This document shows, one piece after another, positions 47,563 to 56,848 of a DNA stretch of 64,000 nucleotides. A program made the position numbers and the translations under genes. Origin of the DNA: Planctomycetota bacterium (GTDB lineage Bacteria > Planctomycetota > Planctomycetia > Pirellulales > Lacipirellulaceae); assembly GCA_029259945.1 (NCBI GenBank), contig JAJDEF010000012.1, positions 62,001 through 126,000 of the forward strand, written 5' to 3'. Position 1 is the stretch's first letter. Each line of letters begins with the position of its first letter. Under the pieces are notes generated by a model. That model ran no database searches and had not been told where the DNA came from. It saw nothing but the letters and a program-made list of their open reading frames with translations.

Positions 47563-48444
47563 CTATCCCGCACTCTTTCGATTTACCTTCATGAAATGCT
47601 CGTGCGGCATTTGCATCGCACTGACTCGGAAACCAAACTTGTCGCCAATTTTGACGGCTTCGCCCTCGGCCACTTCTTGGTCGCCCACATAAAGCTGCAG
47701 CAACTCATCGCATGCTTTGTCGAATTTTATGATCGATCCCATCGCGAGTTCGACCACCTCCTGGACCGATTCTTTTCTCGAAGCAAGCACCACGCGCACA
47801 GGAACCTTAATTTTTAGCAAACTGCGTGAATAGTCTGGCAATTCGGAAAAATTCTGAGGACTGCCCGCAGGCGTGTTAGCTTTTTCTGGTTGGCTGTTTT
47901 CCGGCTCGCTTGGCGACTCTTCTTCGCTGTCTGCTTCAGCGGTTGGTAACAATGCATCGGGGGATGCTAGCGGCCAAATCACACTCATCTGCGAGGTGGT
48001 GTCGCCACTACTTATTTGCAGCGGTACCAGGGCAGCGTCGTCCGCAATGCCTGCCGCCTTGAGGGCTTCGCCGATGACCGGAACTTGAGCTGCTTCAAAC
48101 ACGTCTGCCATTAACGTCTCGGGCACCAGCAGCATGCTCAGTTCCTGAGCCAGTGTGCTGAGCTTGCTCACCCCGGTAGGATCGGGGTTCGCGTACCAAT
48201 CTGGCAAGAGGCCGCTTGATTCGGGCAGAATGGCAACCACGCCGACGTCGCCAAACTTCATGAGGATTGCCAGCCCAGCCTTGTCAAAGCCATCGGGTGT
48301 CTCGGCTTCGTAGGTGGTTGGTTCACCCACCTGGAGCGTAAATTCACCGTCCAAAGATCGACTCAACGCACCAGAGGCTTCTTCGGCCCCGGCCTGGCAG
48401 GCAGAAACAACATCGGCGGCAAGGTCTGGAATTATTTCGCTCAT
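47563..48444 (-). CDS. FliN/FliY-like (SpoA domain) protein
   Basis: LLKIKVPVRVVLASRKESVQEVVELAMGSIIKFDKACDELLQLYVGDQEVAEGEAVKIGDKFGFRV is a SpoA domain; N-terminal CheC/FliY-like region. Confidence 0.8.
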   Translation of the reverse strand: MSEIIPDLAADVVSACQAGAEEASGALSRSLDGEFTLQVGEPTTYEAETPDGFDKAGLAILMKFGDVGVVAILPESSGLLPDWYANPDPTGVSKLSTLAQELSMLLVPETLMADVFEAAQVPVIGEALKAAGIADDAALVPLQISSGDTTSQMSVIWPLASPDALLPTAEADSEEESPSEPENSQPEKANTPAGSPQNFSELPDYSRSLLKIKVPVRVVLASRKESVQEVVELAMGSIIKFDKACDELLQLYVGDQEVAEGEAVKIGDKFGFRVSAMQMPHEHFMKVNRKSAG

Positions 48445-48728
48445 CGATCCATTCAACATCGGCAGGGACAAAAGCTTACGCCGTCGGCGCAGCCCTAGGT
48501 GGAGGGCTGCTCTAAGTATCGGACGAATTGATCGGCAAACTTTGCCCAGATCGTCTACATTGCAAGTGCTAGCTGCTGGGGCAGGAGCACTTTGCAAGCA
48601 TGTCAATCGGTTTCTAACCAGCCGAGAACCCTCTTTGGAAGGCAGCTACCCATCCTGTTTTTCGAAGCGTAGCAGGCTTATAATGGCTGAGAAGCCTGTA
48701 GTTTTTCCCACCAGAACCTGGATCCACG

Positions 48729-49865
48729 ATGAGCACGACTACCCTCACTCCCCAAACTGAGCTCCAGCCCTACAAATCGCTGGAAAACGATGAGTTAGTC
48801 GCTCGGATACAGGCGGTGCGGCTGCAGCTAGGATCGCAGCTGTTGATTTTGGGCCACCACTATCAGCAGAATGAGGTCATTGGTCAGTCCGATTTTCGCG
48901 GTGATAGCTACTTGCTTAGCGAGACGGCTGCCGAGAACGAAGAGTGTCGATCGATCGTTTTCTGTGGTGTCCATTTCATGGCCGAAACGGCCGACATCTT
49001 GGCGAATCGACCAGCAAAGCTAGCTGAGCGCGCTGGCCAACGTGTGCGCGTGATTCTTCCAGACATGGCCGCTGGCTGTTCGATGGCCGACATGGCTGCG
49101 ATCGAACAGATTCAAGACGCGTGGGATCAGCTTGGCGAGATCATCGATACGAACGACATCACGCCGGTGACCTACATCAATTCGGCAGCTTCGCTCAAAG
49201 CATTCGTCGGACGTCATGGAGGGATTGTCTGCACGTCGAGCAATGCCCGTGCGGCGTTGGAGTGGGCATTCGCGAGAACGGGCCGAGTAATGTTCTTTCC
49301 TGATCAACATTTGGGGAGAAATACGGCTTTGGGAATTGGCATCACCGAAGAACAAATGCCCGTCTGGGATCCGTATGCAAACGACCTAGGTGGTCACTCT
49401 GAAGAGATGCTACAAAGCAGCAAAGTCATCCTCTGGCAGGGGCATTGCAGCGTCCACCAAGTGTTTAAGGCAGAGCACGTGGCCATGTTTCGCGAGAAAC
49501 ACCCCGGCATCAAAATCTTGGTGCATCCAGAATGTCCACGCGAAGTCTTTGAGCTGGCCGACGAATCGGGTTCTACGGGTAAGATTATCAAAGTCGTCGA
49601 AGCAGCCCCGGCTGGCAGTAAATGGGCGATCGGCACCGAGTTGCACCTAGTCAACCGATTGAAAGAAGAACATCCCGAGCAAGAAATTCACTTCCTTTCG
49701 CCGGTGGTTTGCATGTGTGCGACCATGTATCGGATCGACTTAGCGCACCTCTGCTGGAGCTTAGAAAACCTCGCTGCGGGAACCCCGGTCAACACAATCG
49801 AAGTCGACGAAGAAACCGCCAAATGGTCGCTGGTGGCACTAGAGCGGATGCTTGAAGTGCGGTAG
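48729..49865 (+). CDS. nadA: Quinolinate synthase
   Basis: LLILGHHYQQNEVIGQSDFRGDSYLLSE, VTYINSAASLKAFVGRHGGIVCTSSNARAALEWAF, VHPECPREVFELADESGSTGKIIKVV. Confidence 0.96.
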   Translation: MSTTTLTPQTELQPYKSLENDELVARIQAVRLQLGSQLLILGHHYQQNEVIGQSDFRGDSYLLSETAAENEECRSIVFCGVHFMAETADILANRPAKLAERAGQRVRVILPDMAAGCSMADMAAIEQIQDAWDQLGEIIDTNDITPVTYINSAASLKAFVGRHGGIVCTSSNARAALEWAFARTGRVMFFPDQHLGRNTALGIGITEEQMPVWDPYANDLGGHSEEMLQSSKVILWQGHCSVHQVFKAEHVAMFREKHPGIKILVHPECPREVFELADESGSTGKIIKVVEAAPAGSKWAIGTELHLVNRLKEEHPEQEIHFLSPVVCMCATMYRIDLAHLCWSLENLAAGTPVNTIEVDEETAKWSLVALERMLEVR

Positions 49866-49882
49866 CGGAGCAACGAAGTTTG

Positions 49883-50434
49883 TTACTCAGCATCTTTCTC
49901 GCGACAGTAAACAACCATCGCGTCGACACTCATCGAAGTTCTGTCGACTTTTCCTGCTGGAGCATCGGCTACTGGAGAAGCTTCGGCAACAGGTTCTGGT
50001 TCGCTTTTGGCGGCAGGAGCGCTACCGCCACGTGCGGCTGCTAGGATGTCAGCGGTCGAGGTTTTTTTCTCGGAAGCAGCTTTTCCGGCTCCACCTTGCA
50101 TCCTCGCCATTTCAAGAGGAGAGAGCTTTTTCTCATCGCCACCCGCTGCAGGCTTCTTGGCTGTTGATTTTGCAGCCGCTTTCTTAGCCGCTGGTTTCTT
50201 GTCTTCCGTCGGAGCTGGCTTGTCGACAACCTTGAGGTAGTCGAGATCGATATCAAACCAGCCGATGTTCAGATGGTAGTCCATGAACTCGACAAGCGCA
50301 CGACCACTCATATTGACGGTTTTTACCCGCCCCACCAAATCGCTAAACCGAGCCAGCTCGGGGCGCTGGCCGTCGACGACGACGTATTTGTCGGTGTATT
50401 CCTGTTTGATCTTCTCGATCGGTTGAAAGACCAT
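49883..50434 (-). CDS. Hypothetical protein with AK-rich linker
   Basis: MVFQPIEKIKQEYTDKYVVVDGQRPELARFSDLVGRVKTVNMSGRALVEFMDYHLNIGWFDIDLDYLKVVDKP + KKPAAKKAAAKSTAKKPAAGG linker. Confidence 0.75.
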   Translation of the reverse strand: MVFQPIEKIKQEYTDKYVVVDGQRPELARFSDLVGRVKTVNMSGRALVEFMDYHLNIGWFDIDLDYLKVVDKPAPTEDKKPAAKKAAAKSTAKKPAAGGDEKKLSPLEMARMQGGAGKAASEKKTSTADILAAARGGSAPAAKSEPEPVAEASPVADAPAGKVDRTSMSVDAMVVYCREKDAE

Positions 50435-50634
50435 CGCCGCTGATAACTCCCTCGGTAGGTATCCCTTGAGCCAAGCGTTCGATTGTCGCCCAAATGGAGA
50501 GCCAGGGCAATGACTGCTTTCGGGAGTTCCGAATCGCTTGCAGCGCCGACTCCCATGGTCGATAATCAGGCACACGAAGCGCCCGGGTAATCAGGGCGGG
50601 CACCCACATTCTTGATTGCAGGAGATCGACGGGG

Positions 50635-51456
50635 ATGACACTGACAACACAGGTGAACTGGGCGGGGAAGATTGGTTTTCGAACGATATTAAGTGGCTTG
50701 CTGGCGATTTTGGTGGGGTGGGCCCATGCCCAAGAGTATCTGTCTGGCATCGAATGGCCAGAGCCTGTGGTGGTGACTCCAGGGGCAGAAGACCGACAGC
50801 CACCATCCGACGCTGTGGTGTTGTTTGACGGTAAGGATTTGTCCGCCTGGGAGAATGGGGAAAACTGGTCGGTTGAAGATGGCGAAGCGGTGACCGGTCG
50901 CGGCTTTATTACCAGCAAAGCCAAGTTCGGCGATTGCCAAGTTCACCTAGAGTGGTCGGCCCCCATCGCCGCCCAAAGCGAAGGGCAAAGTCGGAGTAAT
51001 AGCGGGCTGTTTCTGATGGGTATCTACGAGATTCAGATTCTCGATTCGTACAAAAACAAAACCTACTTCGATGGTCAGGCGGGGGCGATTTATAAGCAGA
51101 CGCCGCCATTAGTCAATGCGATGCGACCTCCTGGCGAGTGGAATACCTACGACGTGATGTGGACCCGACCACATTTCGCTGCGGATGGTTCGCTGGAGTC
51201 ACCCGCGGTGATGACCGCAATCCACAACGGCGTGTTGGTTCTCAATCACTTCGAGCTACTGGGCGACACACCTTATCATCGTCCAGCAGCTTATACCAAG
51301 CATGAAGATCGGTTGCCGATCTCGCTGCAAGATCATGGCAACCCCGTGCGGTTTCGCAATATTTGGGTCCGCGAGCTTGAGCCGATGATCGGCAAGCAAG
51401 TGCGACCTGCGTTTCTCCGCGACCACGCAACGGGCTTGGAAACTGCGGTTGAGTAG
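50635..51456 (+). CDS. DUF1080 (3-keto-disaccharide hydrolase-like) protein
   Basis: VVLFDGKDLSAWENGENWSVEDGEAVTGRGFITSKAKFGDCQVHLEWSAP...SRSNSGLFLMGIYEIQILDSYKN. Confidence 0.93.
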   Translation: MTLTTQVNWAGKIGFRTILSGLLAILVGWAHAQEYLSGIEWPEPVVVTPGAEDRQPPSDAVVLFDGKDLSAWENGENWSVEDGEAVTGRGFITSKAKFGDCQVHLEWSAPIAAQSEGQSRSNSGLFLMGIYEIQILDSYKNKTYFDGQAGAIYKQTPPLVNAMRPPGEWNTYDVMWTRPHFAADGSLESPAVMTAIHNGVLVLNHFELLGDTPYHRPAAYTKHEDRLPISLQDHGNPVRFRNIWVRELEPMIGKQVRPAFLRDHATGLETAVE

Positions 51457-51464
51457 TGACGCAT

Positions 51465-51499
51465 AAAAAACGGGACAGGTGACAAGCACCCGCCCCGTT
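51465..51499 (-). terminator. Rho-independent terminator of the minus-strand Cys-rich gene
   Basis: Minus strand AACGGGGCGGGTG-CTTGT-CACCTGTCCCGTTTTTTT: 13-bp stem with two G-U pairs plus T-run. Confidence 0.85.
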
Positions 51500-51526
51500 C
51501 GTTCATTTCAACTGGTCTTTTTGGCG

Positions 51527-51841
51527 TTAGCCACGCACCTTGACGTCACCCTTACGATTGACAACAACCTTCACAGTGTGATCACAGCAGGCCCAGGTGT
51601 AGGTTGCAATCTGGCGACCAAACAACCCGCTACGCCAGCAGACGGTTGGCGCTTCGGTGCAACAACCTGGCACGCAGACAGTGACATTTTCTGAACAGCA
51701 GCTGCAAGGCGCCTGAACGCAAAGTGTCGTCTGAATGGGTGCAGGTGGGCAACAGCAGCGGGCATTGCCTGCAAAACTGTTGTTGGCCATGCCGGCCAAG
51801 GCGATCGCGGCAACAGCCGCAATAGTACGAATACGAAACAT
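51527..51841 (-). CDS. Exported Cys-rich small protein
   Basis: MFRIRTIAAVAAIALAGMANNSFAGNARCCCPPAPIQTTLCVQAPCSCCSENVTVCVPGCCTEAPTVCW...; signal peptide and 13 Cys in the mature part. Confidence 0.8.
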   Translation of the reverse strand: MFRIRTIAAVAAIALAGMANNSFAGNARCCCPPAPIQTTLCVQAPCSCCSENVTVCVPGCCTEAPTVCWRSGLFGRQIATYTWACCDHTVKVVVNRKGDVKVRG

Positions 51842-52014
51842 GTCTTTATTCCCCTCTGTGAGACAAAAAATGGTTTAGCGGCAACAAACCTTCCAGCGTT
51901 GCCATTCCCCCTATTCTTAACTTTAACTCACTAGATGAACAGTGCAAATTCCACCTAAAAGTCGGGGGGTTTTTCCTCAAAAAACGTGGTCTATTCGCAT
52001 CATTTTAACCCGCG

Positions 52015-52617
52015 TCAAGTGGACACGGCTGATTCGAGAGTAGCTTGCTTGGCATAGTGCCGGTTAATCAGATCGTTCTGCAACCAAAGCAGCTTATTGA
52101 ATGCCCGCAAGGTTCGCTCCTGAACCTCAGGCTCGAGCCCCAAACCTAGAATCGTTGCTACTAACGCATCAGCTACAAATCCCATGAGGGCGTTCATCTG
52201 CACCAAAGGCACATCGATTTTCTGACTTCCCGTTCCTGGCGTGTGCATCGCACCCACAAAATCTAAATAGCCGACCATCTTCGCATCATACGGTTTAGAA
52301 ACCAATGTGGTGAGATACCGACCCAAGTGCTGTTTGCGGAACTGGATCACCTCGTCGCTCATCTGCAACGATTCGACATCTTCAACCACACTGCCCTCGT
52401 AGCCATGCTGACGCGGAACGAAATGGCGCCAAGTAGCATCGTATTGAAATAGCTTGTCGTAGACCGCGTCTACCAAGCTTGGAACCACAGGAGCTAGGTA
52501 TGCGGCCGAATCGTGGATTGCCGCGATATCAGCCTCAGAGAAGCCCATAAACCCTGCCAAGTACTCAAATCGGTAGGCTAGGTCATTTTCCAGCCGTGTT
52601 TCATCGATAGTTTGCAT
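52015..52617 (-). CDS. Protoglobin-domain protein
   Basis: RFEYLAGFMGFSEADIAAIHDSAAYLAPVVPSLVDAVYDKLFQYDATWRHFVPR...RKQHLGRYLTTLVSKPYDAKMVGYLDFVGAMHT. Confidence 0.88.
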   Translation of the reverse strand: MQTIDETRLENDLAYRFEYLAGFMGFSEADIAAIHDSAAYLAPVVPSLVDAVYDKLFQYDATWRHFVPRQHGYEGSVVEDVESLQMSDEVIQFRKQHLGRYLTTLVSKPYDAKMVGYLDFVGAMHTPGTGSQKIDVPLVQMNALMGFVADALVATILGLGLEPEVQERTLRAFNKLLWLQNDLINRHYAKQATLESAVST

Positions 52618-52761
52618 CAAAATCTCCTCTACTTCCATTATCTGAGAATCACACTACCCCTCGCCGGATAGCTGCAGCGCTGCTAAAATACAGCTCAAGC
52701 ATCATTCTGAGCAAGATACCGATTAAATAGTGGATGTCAATGTCCAATTTAGGGCGGGTCA

Positions 52762-53205
52762 ATGATTACTAAGACCGTTGAGTATGCCTTGCGAGCAGTG
52801 GTGCATTTGGCTGCCCAAGCACCCTCGAGTTGCACCACAGGGCAACTTGCAGAAGTGACCCAGGTGCCTTCGGCCTATCTTTCGAAAGTACTGCAAGGGC
52901 TGTCGAAAGCGGGGATCGTGCGTTCGCAACGCGGCATTGGCGGAGGAATTACGCTCGTCGCAAAGCCCAACGAAGTAACGATTTTCGATGTCGTTAGTGC
53001 TGTCGATCCACTACAACGGATTAAGACTTGCCCACTTCAATTAGAATCGCATGGCACGACACTCTGCCCGCTCCACCGCCGCATCGACAACGCCATGGCC
53101 GAGGTAGAAGTGGCCTTTCGCGGCACAACGCTAGCCGATCTCCTGGGAGAGAAGGGTTCTCTCACGCCGTTGTGTGAAGTGAAAAAAGTGCATCAACTCT
53201 GCTGA
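52762..53205 (+). CDS. Rrf2-family transcriptional regulator
   Basis: MITKTVEYALRAVVHLAAQAPSSCTTGQLAEVTQVPSAYLSKVLQGLSKAGIVRSQRGIGGGITLVAKPNEVTIFDVVSAVD...TCPLQLESHGTTLCPLH. Confidence 0.95.
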   Translation: MITKTVEYALRAVVHLAAQAPSSCTTGQLAEVTQVPSAYLSKVLQGLSKAGIVRSQRGIGGGITLVAKPNEVTIFDVVSAVDPLQRIKTCPLQLESHGTTLCPLHRRIDNAMAEVEVAFRGTTLADLLGEKGSLTPLCEVKKVHQLC

Positions 53206-53227
53206 ATGCCGAAGTGATTCAAAGGAT

Positions 53228-53956
53228 TCATCGTCTGCTGCGCCAAACACCCGCAGCAACGAGCTGTTTAGTCACTGCTTCGGCCCAACCTCGATTGGCA
53301 GCAGGACTGGCAGGGCTGGGATGCAGGATGCGTGTAATCTTGGTCGAGTCATTGGCGACTCGCTGCAAGCATTTTTCGGCATAGACCCCCACTCCAACCG
53401 CCCACGTGGGCTGGGTTGCCGCGAGCAGCGCGCGTAGATGAGTATCGCAAATTGAGTCGAGCGATTGGCGTTCGTCGGCAGACAGTTTGTCAGGGGTGTG
53501 ATTTTTGCCGCTGGCTTCCATAAACACCAATGGGCAGTAGTTGGCAACGAAGTGCCGCTGGAAAAACTTAGCCGGCGACTTAAACCGCTTGCGAAACAGG
53601 CCCCAAAGCCGTTCCCCCGAGACTTCGCTGCGCGTGCAAGCCAAACCTTCAATAATTCGCTTGGGGTGTTGCTGCGAGGGGGAACCTATGGTCGCGTCGA
53701 TTGCAAGCCAATCGCGAACTGCTTCGACCTGCCCAAAAGGGACTCCCGTCTGCGCCATTCCCCAAGGGCCTGGATTCATTCCTAAAAACAGTACCCGCGT
53801 GCCAGCGGGATTCATTTTTTGCAGATATTGTTCGTGTGCTGTCCAAGCGTAGGTCAGCGGATTGTAGACGTGCGTCACCGGCGGACTGAACTGAAGCTTA
53901 TCGACGGCCTTCGAGAGTTTACGAGCAGCGGTGATAGCAGACTGGATCGCGGGCAT
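53228..53956 (-). CDS. SMUG-type uracil-DNA glycosylase
   Basis: RVLFLGMNPGPWGMAQTGVPFGQVEAVRDWL...VANYCPLVFMEASGKNHTPDKL...ILHPSPASPAANRGW. Confidence 0.9.
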   Translation of the reverse strand: MPAIQSAITAARKLSKAVDKLQFSPPVTHVYNPLTYAWTAHEQYLQKMNPAGTRVLFLGMNPGPWGMAQTGVPFGQVEAVRDWLAIDATIGSPSQQHPKRIIEGLACTRSEVSGERLWGLFRKRFKSPAKFFQRHFVANYCPLVFMEASGKNHTPDKLSADERQSLDSICDTHLRALLAATQPTWAVGVGVYAEKCLQRVANDSTKITRILHPSPASPAANRGWAEAVTKQLVAAGVWRSRR

Positions 53957-54041
53957 AGTTCTTTTCAAAAAATCGGGCGATGTGGTGGTTCTAATCGCAC
54001 CTAGCTTGTGCTGCATCAAAGCATGTGAAAACGCGCGATCA

Positions 54042-54824
54042 TTATGCGGCTTCTTCGCTGCCTGGAGAATCGTCTTCCTGATGCAGTGCTGGAGATTGTT
54101 GTTCAGAAGCTGTTTCGGCGACGATCCATATTTCGCCAAAGAGTTCTTCTTGGCAGACCTTCACTTGGCCATGCCGAATGAGCTCTAAGATGGCTAGAAA
54201 GATACCTACCATTTGCGAACGGATCATGTCGGTCTGGAAAAGACTGGTGAACGCAAGACGTGGCTGGTGGGCAAGACGATCACGAATCCGGTCCATGTAG
54301 ACTTCAATTGACGTCTCGTCGTAAAGAATCGCTGAGGGATGGGCCGCTGCGTTGTCGCGAACAACCCGTGCGAAGGCGCTGACCAAGTCCCAGAGTTCGA
54401 CTTCTTGAATCGGTTGCTCAGTGGGGTCGACGCCACCTTTGGGCAGATCGTTGACGCGACGCGAAAAACGTTGTTGCCATTGCCGCCCGCGTTCTTCCAG
54501 CATACTGGCGGCATCTTTATATTTTTTATATTCCAAGAGCCGCTCGACAATGTCGTGGCGAGGATCCTCGACCTGCTGTTCTTCTTCCTCCTCGTGTCGA
54601 GGCAGCATGAGCCGCGATTTGGCTTCCATGAGCCGGGTGGCTAGTTCCAGAAAGTCACCGACTGCGTTGACATCGATCTGCTCCAGGACGCTGATCAATT
54701 CAAGATATTGGTCGGTAACCAGCGCGATGGGGATGTCGAGGATGTCTAACTCATGCTTGCGCACGAGATACCACAATAAATCGAGTGGCCCCGAAAACAT
54801 GTCAAGTTGAACACGGAATCGCAT
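54042..54824 (-). CDS. scpA: Segregation and condensation protein A
   Basis: MFSGPLDLLWYLVRKHELDILDIPIALVTDQYLELISVLEQIDVNAVGDFLELATRLMEAKSRLMLP. Confidence 0.93.
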   Translation of the reverse strand: MRFRVQLDMFSGPLDLLWYLVRKHELDILDIPIALVTDQYLELISVLEQIDVNAVGDFLELATRLMEAKSRLMLPRHEEEEEQQVEDPRHDIVERLLEYKKYKDAASMLEERGRQWQQRFSRRVNDLPKGGVDPTEQPIQEVELWDLVSAFARVVRDNAAAHPSAILYDETSIEVYMDRIRDRLAHQPRLAFTSLFQTDMIRSQMVGIFLAILELIRHGQVKVCQEELFGEIWIVAETASEQQSPALHQEDDSPGSEEAA

Positions 54825-54984
54825 AGCGGTGATCGTGGAAGTGAAGTGTTGGGGGCGAAATTATGTCGATTAGAGCTGCCTAGCACCAGAGCAGGTGCTA
54901 ATGAGTGATAGCGGTCTTGTTGGCTCCGAGATCGAGGCCTAGACTCCCAGAATGGGGTGGCCAAGCAATGAAGTGAACAAGAGC

Positions 54985-55539
54985 ATGGACAACGAGCGAA
55001 TTTGGGCGCCGTGGCGTATTGGCTACATTGCAGGAGACGAACTTCCCACCACACCATCGGTACCGACCTGCTGGCACGAGGGGGCAGACCGGCAATGCTT
55101 TCTATGCCGTGCGGCGGCAACCTACGAGGTGCCTGAAGAAGCTCAGCGAGAGAGTTTGGTTGTTGCTGTCGGTGAACATACACTCGCGTTGCTCAATCGA
55201 TATCCCTACACGAATGGACACTTACTTGTGACGCCCAAACGGCATGTGGCCAGTTTAAGTGAGTTAACCGACGCCGAGCACTTGGAATCGATGCAAACCC
55301 TGACTCGGTTTACCAAATTATTGGGCAAGCTGATTTCTGCTGAAGGGTTTAACGTGGGGTTGAATCTGGGACGGGTTGCGGGCGCCGGTGTGCCTGGACA
55401 CCTGCATTGGCACTTAGTTCCTCGGTGGGCAGGAGACAATAACTTTATGCCCACCTTAGCAGGGACGCGAATAATCTCTCAGTCGCTTGAGGCCGTTTGG
55501 GAAGCGTTGGCTGAAGCTGGAGCTACTGAAAGCAATTAA
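54985..55539 (+). CDS. HIT-family hydrolase (AP4A phosphorylase-like)
   Basis: MDNERIWAPWRIGYIAGDE...LLNRYPYTNGHLLVTPKRHVASLSELT...GHLHWHLVPRWAGDNNFMP. Confidence 0.93.
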   Translation: MDNERIWAPWRIGYIAGDELPTTPSVPTCWHEGADRQCFLCRAAATYEVPEEAQRESLVVAVGEHTLALLNRYPYTNGHLLVTPKRHVASLSELTDAEHLESMQTLTRFTKLLGKLISAEGFNVGLNLGRVAGAGVPGHLHWHLVPRWAGDNNFMPTLAGTRIISQSLEAVWEALAEAGATESN

Positions 55540-55557
55540 TTTTGTTGGGCCTTTCTT

Positions 55558-56682
55558 ATGAATGTCACAGTCTCAAACCTAACCGATCACGAAGCCCATT
55601 GGTTGGCACCCTATGCAATGCATAGCGCCGAAACGGCAGGGCGCGAGCATGACGAGCCGCTGCATCCCTATCGCGGACCGTATCAGCGTGATCGCGATCG
55701 CATCGTACACAGCAGTGCGTATCGCCGATTAGCCCATAAGACACAAGTGTTTACCGGGGTGAAGGGTGATTACCATCGCACACGATTAACGCATACGTTA
55801 GAAGTTGCTTCGATTGCACGGACGATTGGTCGTGTGCTTCGGTTGAACGAAGATCTGATCGAAGCGCTAGCCCTGATGCACGACATTGGCCACCCGCCGT
55901 TCGGACATGCAGGCGAATCGATACTCGACGAATTTACCCACGACTGGGGTGGATTTAATCACAATCAGCATGCAATACGAATCGTGACGGAGTTGGAATA
56001 TCGCTATCCAGAATTCCCCGGCTTAAATCTGTCGAAAGAAATCTTAGCAGGACAGCAAATTCGCTATAAACGCAGAAACGATCGCGTGCAGTGCCCACCC
56101 TTGCTAGAAGTTCAAGTCGTCGATGCTGCCGACAGCATTGCGTATGACGCGCACGATGCCGACGATGCATTGGAGTTAGGGCTTTTGGAGCTGGACAACT
56201 TGCTGGCTGTGCCTTTATGGGAGAAAGCAGTCCGACAGGTGGAGAGTCGATACACGGCGCTCGATACAAAACCGTTTCGTCGTGCGGTGATCCATCAGCT
56301 TATCGAAATGCTAGTGAGCGACTTGGTGGAATCGTCCTGTCATCGCCTCGAAAAGTCTGGCGTCGACAGTCCGAGGGCAGTGACCCAGTCTGCGACGCGA
56401 ATTATTGCGCCCTCTGAAGCGGTATTCAATCAGAAAACGGAGCTGGAAAAGTTCTTATTTGCGCAAGTTTACCGGCATCCCACGGTTTTGGCTGAGCGAA
56501 CGATTGCCGGTGAGGCGTTGCGAGAGATGTTTCAGCATTTCACACAATGCCCAGAAAAATTGCCCGAGAGCGCTCGGAAACGACTAGAAATCGATGGCGT
56601 GGCTCGAGTCGTCTGCGACTTCTTGGCAGGCATGACTGACCGTTTTGCCTTGGAAGAACACCGTCGGCAAAAAGAGCCTTAA
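55558..56682 (+). CDS. dgt: dGTPase (deoxyguanosinetriphosphate triphosphohydrolase-like)
   Basis: PYRGPYQRDRDRIVHSSAYRRLAHKTQVFTGVKGDYHRTRLTHTLEVASIARTIGRVLRLNEDLIEALALMHDIGHPPFGHAGE. Confidence 0.94.
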   Translation: MNVTVSNLTDHEAHWLAPYAMHSAETAGREHDEPLHPYRGPYQRDRDRIVHSSAYRRLAHKTQVFTGVKGDYHRTRLTHTLEVASIARTIGRVLRLNEDLIEALALMHDIGHPPFGHAGESILDEFTHDWGGFNHNQHAIRIVTELEYRYPEFPGLNLSKEILAGQQIRYKRRNDRVQCPPLLEVQVVDAADSIAYDAHDADDALELGLLELDNLLAVPLWEKAVRQVESRYTALDTKPFRRAVIHQLIEMLVSDLVESSCHRLEKSGVDSPRAVTQSATRIIAPSEAVFNQKTELEKFLFAQVYRHPTVLAERTIAGEALREMFQHFTQCPEKLPESARKRLEIDGVARVVCDFLAGMTDRFALEEHRRQKEP

Positions 56683-56848
56683 TGTCTGCCCTGACTGGCG
56701 ATGCCCAAACCGTGCGGCCTACAAGTTCTAGGGCTGACTTGGCATGAAAGCCTTGCTAGAATGAATGTTCCGGGAATGATTATCTAATAGCTGACATTGC
56801 CATTCACGGCATGACTGTCTCTTTTCTCTTATAGATGGTGCTAAAACC

